Shown: positions 16,453-22,284 of the stretch, one piece after another | How positions within the stretch are numbered: the first letter of the stretch is position 1 | Layout: every line of letters begins with the position of its first letter | NCBI GenBank assembly: GCA_049999765.1 | Contig: JBNGIQ010007223.1 | Coordinates: forward strand, 1-22,284 | Origin: Phaeoceros laevis | Taxonomy: Eukaryota; Anthocerotophyta; Anthocerotopsida; Notothyladales | Direction: 5' to 3' | Length of the DNA: 22,284 nucleotides | Made by a program: the position numbers and the translations under genes | Notes under the pieces: model-generated | What the model was told of the DNA's origin: nothing | Database searches by the model: none | What the model saw: only the letters and a program-made list of their open reading frames with translations

Positions 16453-19284
16453 ATGCTAGATTCGGGTGTTCCTCTGACTGTGAGGTCATGTCCGGCTCTG
16501 AGTAGGGCGCCAGTCAATGGTGCCTCGCCCAGAGAGCCCACAGGTGTAAATCCTGGCCGAATGCCCAGGTTCAAGCTGGACCCAGGTCGAGGGGTACAGC
16601 TCACCGAGGCTGTTGAGACTTTGCATCTCCTGGTGAAGCAAGGATCTCAAGTTGACAGCCATCAGTTTTATTGGGTCCTGAAGAGGTGCATAGAGCAGAA
16701 GGATCTGGTTCTTGGCAAGCGCGTTCATGCTCTTTCTGTTCATAGTGGGTTGGAGTCGGATGCTTTCCTGGCCAACCACATCATTCGTATGTACTCTGCC
16801 CATGGGAAGCTGCAGGAAGCAATGCAGGTGTTTACCAAGGTGCCTGCACCAGATGCCTTCATGTGGCGTTCCATTATTTCGGCTTATACTGAGCATGGAC
16901 ATGGGAGCCAGGCTATCAATTTGTATCGACAGATGCGGCAGTCTACTGTAGAGCCAAACAACTACGTATTTGTTGCAGTCCTTAAAGCTTGTGCCAGTGT
17001 AGGAGACATAATTTTTGGCGAGGAAGTTCATGCTGACATTCTAGGGAGTGGGATTGAGCCTGACATTTTCGTTGGCACCTGCCTGGTGGATGTGTATGCC
17101 AAATGCGGGAGCTTGGATAATGCTCGTCAGGTGTTCGAAAGTTTGCCTTCAAAAAATACGGTAACATGGACTGCCATGATTGCAGGATATGTGAAGCACG
17201 GGCTTGGTGGGGAAGCTCTTGCCCTCTATGCGAGTATGCAGCAGGATACCATGAGCCCAGCAGATCGTGTGACATTTGTCTGCCTCTTGCAAGCATGTGC
17301 TAGCGTTGGAGATTTGCATCAAGGCAAGATGCTTCACAAAAAAATTAAGGAAAGGGGACTCCAAGCTGTTGTTGGGAGCTCCGTGATTGACATGTATTCT
17401 AAATGTGGCAGCTTAGAGGATGCCTGCAATGTGTTTGATGGATTACCTACTAGAGATGTGGCGACATGGACTGCCATGATTGCAGGATATGCTCACCATG
17501 GGCGTAGTCAGGACGCCCTTGGTCTTTATGCAAGAATGCTAGAGGAGGGCATAACTCCGGCTAATCATGTCACCTTTGTGTGCCTATTGCAAGCATGTGG
17601 TAGTCTCGGAGCTCTGCACCAGGGGAAGCAGCTCCACTCCCAAATCCAGGAGAGAGGACTGCACGGTGATGTTGTTGTGGGTAGTTGCCTGGTGGACATG
17701 TATGCCAAGTGTGGGAGTTTACGTGATGCTCGCTCAGTGTTTGAAAGCCTGCCAGCAAAGGATGTAGTGGCATGGACTGCCATGATTGCAGGGTATGCAA
17801 AGAATGGGCTTGGTGAAGAAGCCTTATCACTTTATGAGAGAATGCAGGGAGACAGCATGACTCCAGCCAACCATGTTACCTTCATTTGTCTTCTACAAGC
17901 GTGTACCAGTGCGAAGGCTCTGCAGCAGGGGAAGGAACTTCATGCACAGATTGAGCAGCAAGGACTGGGTGAGGATATTGTTGTCAGCAGCTGCCTGGTG
18001 GACATGTATGTAAAATGTGGGAGCCTAGACGACGCACGTAGAGTGTTTGACAGACTGCCCATAAGAGATGTGGTGACTTGGACTGCTATGATTGGTGGAT
18101 ATGCCCAACACCAACTGGGTCAAGAAGCTCTTACGCTCTATGCAAGTATGCAATGTGCGGGCATCAGTCCCACCGAACAGACTTATGTTTGCCTTTTGAA
18201 GGCATGCACAAGCATCGGAGCTATAGAGAGGGCAAAGCAGTTTCACGCAGAGATTCGGCAAAGAGGGCTGGAAGCTAATGTACTTGTTTGCAACAGCTTG
18301 GTGGACATGTATGCCAAGTGCGGGAGGCTGATAGAGGCTCGTCAAGTGCTTGACAGGTCAGTTGCAAGGGATGCTGTGACATGGACGGCTTTGATAAGCG
18401 GCTATGCGGAACATGGCAATGCCAAAATGGCAAGGCAGTGTTTTGATGAAATGCGGGAGCAAGGCGTGAGGCCTGATGATGCTACTTTTGCTTCTCTTCT
18501 TGTGGCATGCAGCCATGAGGGCATGGTGAATGAGGGTCATCAGTATTTCGAGATGATGGTGGAACATGGCATTGCACCTACTGCTCAGCATTATAACTGC
18601 ATGGTCGATCTTCTCGGGCGAGCAAACCGGTTAGATGAGGCTGAGAATGTGTTACAAAATATGCCATTCGAGAAGGATGCTGTGGGGTGGACATCCTTGC
18701 TGAGTGCCTGCAGAAACCATGGGGACCTAGAGCGTGGGAAGCGATGTTTTAGCCACCTGATAGAATTGGAACCTGGTAACGCCACTGCATATGTGCTGCT
18801 AGCCAAGATGTATGCAAGTGCTGGCCGGTGGATGGACGCAGACAGGACAGAGAGCTTGAGGAAGTCTGCTGGTGCAAAGAAGAAACCGGCAAAGTCCTGC
18901 ATAGAAGTTCAAAACAAGGTGCATGAGTTCGTTGTGGGGGAAGAGAAGGCTGATATTTCAAAAAAGTCGAGGAGCATAACATGCAGGTTGAAGGAGGAAG
19001 GCGGGTATGTGCCACAAACGGAGCTGGTATTGAGGGTGGTTCCTGAAACTGTGAAGGAGGACGCCTTGTGCGGTCATGCTGAGAAACTCGCAATCGCGTA
19101 TGGTCTTTTAAACACTCCAGATGGGACAACCTTGTTGGTCACCAAGAATCTTCGGATGTGCAATGACTGTCACAGCGGCACCAAGACAATGTCCAGGATT
19201 GAGAAGCGGGAAATCTTAGTTCGAGACTCGCACCGTGTGCACCATTTTGTCAATGGCTTCTGTTCATGTTGGGATAGGCATTGA
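16453..19284 (+). CDS. Intronless PLS-class PPR protein with a variant DYW deaminase domain
   Basis: Organelle RNA-editing factor, 943 residues. A short Arg-rich N terminus (possible targeting peptide) is followed by PLS-type PPR repeats from about residue 65 to 770, then E1/E2 and DYW. Repeat landmarks recur: LVDMYAKCGSL, DVVTWTAMI(A/G)GYA and TFVCLLQAC. The deaminase zinc site is intact: His875-Ala-Glu877 (HAEKLAIAYG) with Cys903 and Cys906 (CNDCH). The second zinc group is also present (HHF and CSC, residues 930-939). Two parts differ from the usual domain. The PG box reads KKKPAKSCIEV (809-819) instead of PGxSWIEV, and the protein ends Trp-Asp-Arg-His instead of Asp-Tyr-Trp. The SHP part of the linker is also lost. 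The start is the first in-frame ATG, with A at -3. Known family role: site-specific pyrimidine editing of plastid or mitochondrial transcripts. The RNA target and editing direction are not shown by sequence alone. Confidence 0.95.
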   Translation: MLDSGVPLTVRSCPALSRAPVNGASPREPTGVNPGRMPRFKLDPGRGVQLTEAVETLHLLVKQGSQVDSHQFYWVLKRCIEQKDLVLGKRVHALSVHSGLESDAFLANHIIRMYSAHGKLQEAMQVFTKVPAPDAFMWRSIISAYTEHGHGSQAINLYRQMRQSTVEPNNYVFVAVLKACASVGDIIFGEEVHADILGSGIEPDIFVGTCLVDVYAKCGSLDNARQVFESLPSKNTVTWTAMIAGYVKHGLGGEALALYASMQQDTMSPADRVTFVCLLQACASVGDLHQGKMLHKKIKERGLQAVVGSSVIDMYSKCGSLEDACNVFDGLPTRDVATWTAMIAGYAHHGRSQDALGLYARMLEEGITPANHVTFVCLLQACGSLGALHQGKQLHSQIQERGLHGDVVVGSCLVDMYAKCGSLRDARSVFESLPAKDVVAWTAMIAGYAKNGLGEEALSLYERMQGDSMTPANHVTFICLLQACTSAKALQQGKELHAQIEQQGLGEDIVVSSCLVDMYVKCGSLDDARRVFDRLPIRDVVTWTAMIGGYAQHQLGQEALTLYASMQCAGISPTEQTYVCLLKACTSIGAIERAKQFHAEIRQRGLEANVLVCNSLVDMYAKCGRLIEARQVLDRSVARDAVTWTALISGYAEHGNAKMARQCFDEMREQGVRPDDATFASLLVACSHEGMVNEGHQYFEMMVEHGIAPTAQHYNCMVDLLGRANRLDEAENVLQNMPFEKDAVGWTSLLSACRNHGDLERGKRCFSHLIELEPGNATAYVLLAKMYASAGRWMDADRTESLRKSAGAKKKPAKSCIEVQNKVHEFVVGEEKADISKKSRSITCRLKEEGGYVPQTELVLRVVPETVKEDALCGHAEKLAIAYGLLNTPDGTTLLVTKNLRMCNDCHSGTKTMSRIEKREILVRDSHRVHHFVNGFCSCWDRH

Positions 19285-21382
19285 CAGTCCACAGACTTGT
19301 GTTGTGATGGCATCAATTGAGTGAGAAGAGAGTGTCAGGAAGAACCAGCAGGGCCGCAGGGATTCTGGTCCTGCAACCAGTTCTGAGAGTGGCTAATAAC
19401 TTCTGTCAAGACCATTCAGGTTGTGGGATCTGGATACTGTGAAGTCCGGGCAGATGAGCACTGACCAGCTATGAAGGAAATAACCCACTGTGGCAAATGT
19501 GAAGATGGCATTCCTGGTCTTTTTGCAGGCTGACCTGCAGACACTACTGAAACTCAGGATCCTTTGTGAGTTTTCCTGGACACTATCGCATGTTGAAACG
19601 TCTTACATGGTTTAGCGAGAGAGTATATGTTGGAAGTTTTTGGTTGCTTTCTAACAGTCCGTTTGGTGCGTTGTGGGTGTTTGAGCAGGATAGAGTATGG
19701 TATTTGATTCTCGATCTCATTCTATGTCGGCATGGTGAACTTTACATTGAGGCATCCAATTGAGGCGACTATCGTTTGTTTATTCGTCCAACCGACCTTT
19801 TATTTGGACTGCAAGAACACCTGCTGCTCATGAAATGTTCCAAAACTGTCATTGCCACTGGTAGATTGGGAGCTGAAGAGGAGTAAAAGACAAGATGCCG
19901 GGGATAATAAAAAAAGGACCTGGTCGTGGTACAGGGCACATATGGACAATGTGTGGGCACATGTGGACTTGCTGGGTGCCAGAAAAGCATTAGATCCAGA
20001 AAAGTAGGTTTGTTTACATCATGCGTAGAAGTGAGCTTCAGCAATCCAAACTGAAATAGAAGGTGGTGAGGACAACACGATCAGGTGAAAGAGAAATATC
20101 CGGTGCTATGGAAGTGGAGTTTATGTCGTTTAGAGGTGTGCATCTTGAACTTGAGTTTCTGAATGAGATCGGAGAAATTGAGGAGCCCTAGCCCTTCGTC
20201 AAGGCGAAGATGGTGAATTGTGGAGCACTGACACTAAAGGGTTTGCCATGCAAAAATGTTGTTTCTATCCCGCAGACCCTGTGTCACTGCCATGAGAAAC
20301 ATGTGGACATGGGCATCTCTTGAAGATAAAACCCCGTAGCAGGCAACTCCAGGGGAGTGCAGGAGTGTGAGAACCAGCTCACCTTTTTCCTGCTGGTAAC
20401 TCACAGAAGTAAAAGCGTGTTATGACCTATGTGTTGGTACACTTCAGATTTTGTTCTTTCATGGCCTCTGGCGCCTAGATTCGGAGTAGTGGGGATTAGG
20501 TCTGGTTAGACTAGCTAGAACAAGTGCGTTCAGGAACACTTTCGGATTAATTTTGTTGGATCAAGGTGCAGCAGTTGTTAAGCAAACAAGCTTTTGCTTT
20601 ATCAGTGACCTACCTGTGCAGAGCATCGTAGGTGGAGCATGAATTCTTTGCTTTCTTGGATTTGGATTGCTTGTGTGTTTCACGAAATTCGTGCATTCCA
20701 GCTAGTAGCAGCCAGCCAGGGACGGGATGGGCCTCCCAGTGGCCTTGACTGCTACAACCATCTGTGCTTCCGGGCAAGAGTTCTCGCCTCCTGGGGGAGG
20801 CTAGGGGAAACGGCCCTCCCTTCTCCTTCCGTAGGAGGAGGGAAGCGAGGTGGAGGGAAGCGGAAAGGTACTGGTGAAGCTGCCTGCTCACCTGGTTGAA
20901 ACGTTCCATGGAGTCCCTTGTGGCTCTAGCGACCCTGCTGGCCTCAGCTTCATCTCATCGGTGAGACAGTCTTCTGAGCAGGACACCATTTTTTTGTCTG
21001 TCTGGATGTCTCAATGCACCAAAACTGAATCTGCTTTGGTGGCATGGTTGTCGTGTAACTTCTTGACTGATGACTCTGTGGGAGGACATATGTGCCTCCA
21101 GACCAATTTTTTTGACAAGAGTGGGAATGCCTTATGTGATGTCTTTTAGCTCGCTTCTATGTGATCGGGAATCAAAGCAGCGTGCATGACTTGCATAGTA
21201 GGTGTGGTGGAAAGGTAAATAATGGTAAATAATGTTAAAAATCAATTACTTCGCTTCACTAACCATAAAATAGTACGATACGATTTCGAAACTGACGATA
21301 CGGTTTCGGTTGAACGACGTTCGGAGCCTCACAGCAACTGTTACAAGTGCAAAAGAAAAAACCACTCTGACGGCGAACACGG
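19285..21382. other. PPR 3' region and intergenic DNA, no supported gene
   Basis: Nothing recognisable is encoded in 2.1 kb. A plus-strand AATAAA at 19906-19911 lies 620 bp after the PPR stop and is too distant to assign with confidence. A plus open frame at 20850-21149 (from a GTG) and an overlapping minus frame at 20610-20909 carry no motif. A G/A-rich stretch (about 20830-20870) faces a C/T-rich one (about 20813-20832) and could fold weakly. The right end is the 3' UTR of the hydrolase gene. Confidence 0.55.
21275..21314. repeat. Imperfect 20-bp tandem repeat
   Basis: Units 21275-21294 and 21295-21314 share ACGATACG(A/G)TTTCG and then diverge. A 10-bp direct repeat (GGTAAATAAT twice) lies just to the left, near 21215-21234. 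Both are in the presumed 3' UTR or 3' flank of the hydrolase gene. Confidence 0.6.
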
Positions 21383-22284
21383 TCATCTGGACGCATAGGC
21401 AGTTCTGCGCAGCGCATCATGGCGGGGGTAAGTCCACTGGTCAATCCTGTGGGACTTGAGAACGGAATCGTCGGATTGGAGGACAGTGGTGCAGGCGGAG
21501 GCAAGTAGGTGCTGCTGGGAATCTGTGTCGTCGTCCAGGAGCCACGAAATACCAAAGGCAGCCACGATCTGGCTCATCGGTTGGTTGTCTTGGTTGTGGA
21601 AGACACTGATGAAGCCGTTGGAGATGGGGTCGCCTTCATTGAGGTAGAGGTGCGGTTTCCAGCTGCTGAGGTCCCAGAACTTGCTATACTGTGCCGTCAG
21701 CAGGTCAAACCTCTCCTTGGCAGACCCATCGGCCAAGGCGCTCACCACGCTCATCCCAATGAGACCCACCTTGGCCGTCGTTACGAGGCCGCTGCTGATG
21801 TGGGGGGTGAGTGACGCCAGAGGCAAGTTGTAGAGATGGACATGGGCACCCCGCAGCGGCGGCGCCTGGTTCCTGGCCGCCAGCAACGCCATTGTCGCGC
21901 CCAGCGAGTGCCCTGCCACGCCCACGTTCTCGTGCCCGTACTTGGTCACCACCGTCTCCACCAGTTTCTGCACACGCTGGTACCTCTCGGATTCGTGCAA
22001 CTCGCGCACCACCAACTGGAAATCCGACTCCAGGTCCTCCGCGTGGTACATGATGGTTCCCCGAATGGCCACAACCGCGGTCGGCCCTGCAGTGTCCACC
22101 CATCCGCTCCGCTTGACGAAGACTGCGTACCCGATGTCGTCGCTGCTAGGCGGCTCGGTCATGCCCAGCTCGGCCCACGAGAGCCTCGAGTACCCCACCT
22201 TCCGGCACATTTGTTCCACCTCCACCTTCGTCCGCAGCTTACCGAAGTGTTTCTTCAGGTTGTGGCCGACCCGCCGGATTGCGT
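21383..22284 (-). CDS. Alpha/beta-hydrolase, lipase class 3-like (At4g10955-like), 5' end outside window
   Basis: Partial gene of at least 299 codons; the frame runs open through the right edge, so the true start is not in the window (the in-frame GTG at 22223-22225 is not a start). The readable N-terminal part contains HNLKKHFGKLRTK. A core strand, AVVAIRGTI, precedes the acid-rich DLESDF helix. The nucleophile elbow GHSLGAT (Ser codon near 21905-21907) has the GxSxG form. WKPHLYLNEGDPISNGFISV matches the LYVNPGDxxCSEYIGYF region I recall from At4g10955 relatives, where the Asp is a likely triad member. A following His (VFHNQ) is a candidate third residue. It lacks the large lid regions of secreted lipases and shows no signal peptide in the visible part. 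Substrate unknown; despite the name used in databases it is not a GDSL enzyme. The stop is at 21383-21385. Confidence 0.82.
   Translation of the reverse strand, partial: AIRRVGHNLKKHFGKLRTKVEVEQMCRKVGYSRLSWAELGMTEPPSSDDIGYAVFVKRSGWVDTAGPTAVVAIRGTIMYHAEDLESDFQLVVRELHESERYQRVQKLVETVVTKYGHENVGVAGHSLGATMALLAARNQAPPLRGAHVHLYNLPLASLTPHISSGLVTTAKVGLIGMSVVSALADGSAKERFDLLTAQYSKFWDLSSWKPHLYLNEGDPISNGFISVFHNQDNQPMSQIVAAFGISWLLDDDTDSQQHLLASACTTVLQSDDSVLKSHRIDQWTYPRHDALRRTAYASR

Noticed and set aside
20850-21149. 99-codon plus frame in the PPR-hydrolase interval
   Set aside because: Begins at GTG, has no recognisable domain and overlaps an equally long minus frame.
1-22284. tRNA, rRNA or snoRNA genes
   Set aside because: No T-arm GGTTCRANTCC with a fitting A-box, and no rRNA core motifs, were seen by eye on either strand; tRNAscan-SE or Infernal would be decisive.

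Overview
The window is nuclear DNA of a land plant. Three genes carry GT-AG introns, the protein families are plant families, and no operon or bacterial gene layout is present. Two genes narrow the source towards a seed-free plant (moss, lycophyte, fern or hornwort). One is a spliced nuclear MurC, the UDP-N-acetylmuramate-alanine ligase of plastid peptidoglycan synthesis. The other is an intronless PPR-DYW RNA-editing factor with a non-canonical C terminus (a KPAKS-type PG box and a terminal Trp-Asp-Arg-His). From memory, such variants occur in lineages with U-to-C organelle editing. Introns are short: 75-171 nt in murC, 88-119 nt in the transporter and 252-283 nt in RPL39. Genes are closely packed, so the local genome is compact. 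I cannot name the species.

Layout. 1-1161: no gene, two degenerate duplications. 1162-2815: a tandem pair of minus-strand GNA-type (bulb-type) lectin genes, duplicated together with their 5' flanks; each has a short upstream ORF in its leader. 2961-3314: a duplicated 134-bp block upstream of RPL39. 3588-4278 (+): RPL39 in three exons, the first holding only the start codon. 5147-7162 (+): a five-exon folate-biopterin-transporter-family protein. 7465-10560 (-): the 13-exon MurC gene, reconstructed in full as a 600-residue protein. 10799-12403 (-): an intronless cytosolic pyruvate kinase ending 238 bp upstream of the MurC start codon. 12404-14332: intergenic DNA with several tandem duplications. 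14333-15403 (+): a probable fragment related to the C-terminal winged helix of TFIIF-alpha (RAP74). 15404-16452: decayed sequence. 16453-19284 (+): the PPR-DYW gene. 19285-21382: no supported gene. 21383-22284 (-): an At4g10955-like alpha/beta-hydrolase, cut by the window edge.

The genes do not form a pathway. They are housekeeping functions (ribosome, glycolysis), organelle functions (plastid peptidoglycan, organelle RNA editing, a membrane carrier) and secreted lectins. The two most notable items are the MurC gene and the DYW variant. Many open frames begin at GTG or TTG. I treated those starts as invalid for a plant nuclear gene and moved starts to ATG. Splice sites were placed by eye from GT-AG boundaries, reading frame and family conservation; no alignment or database search was run.
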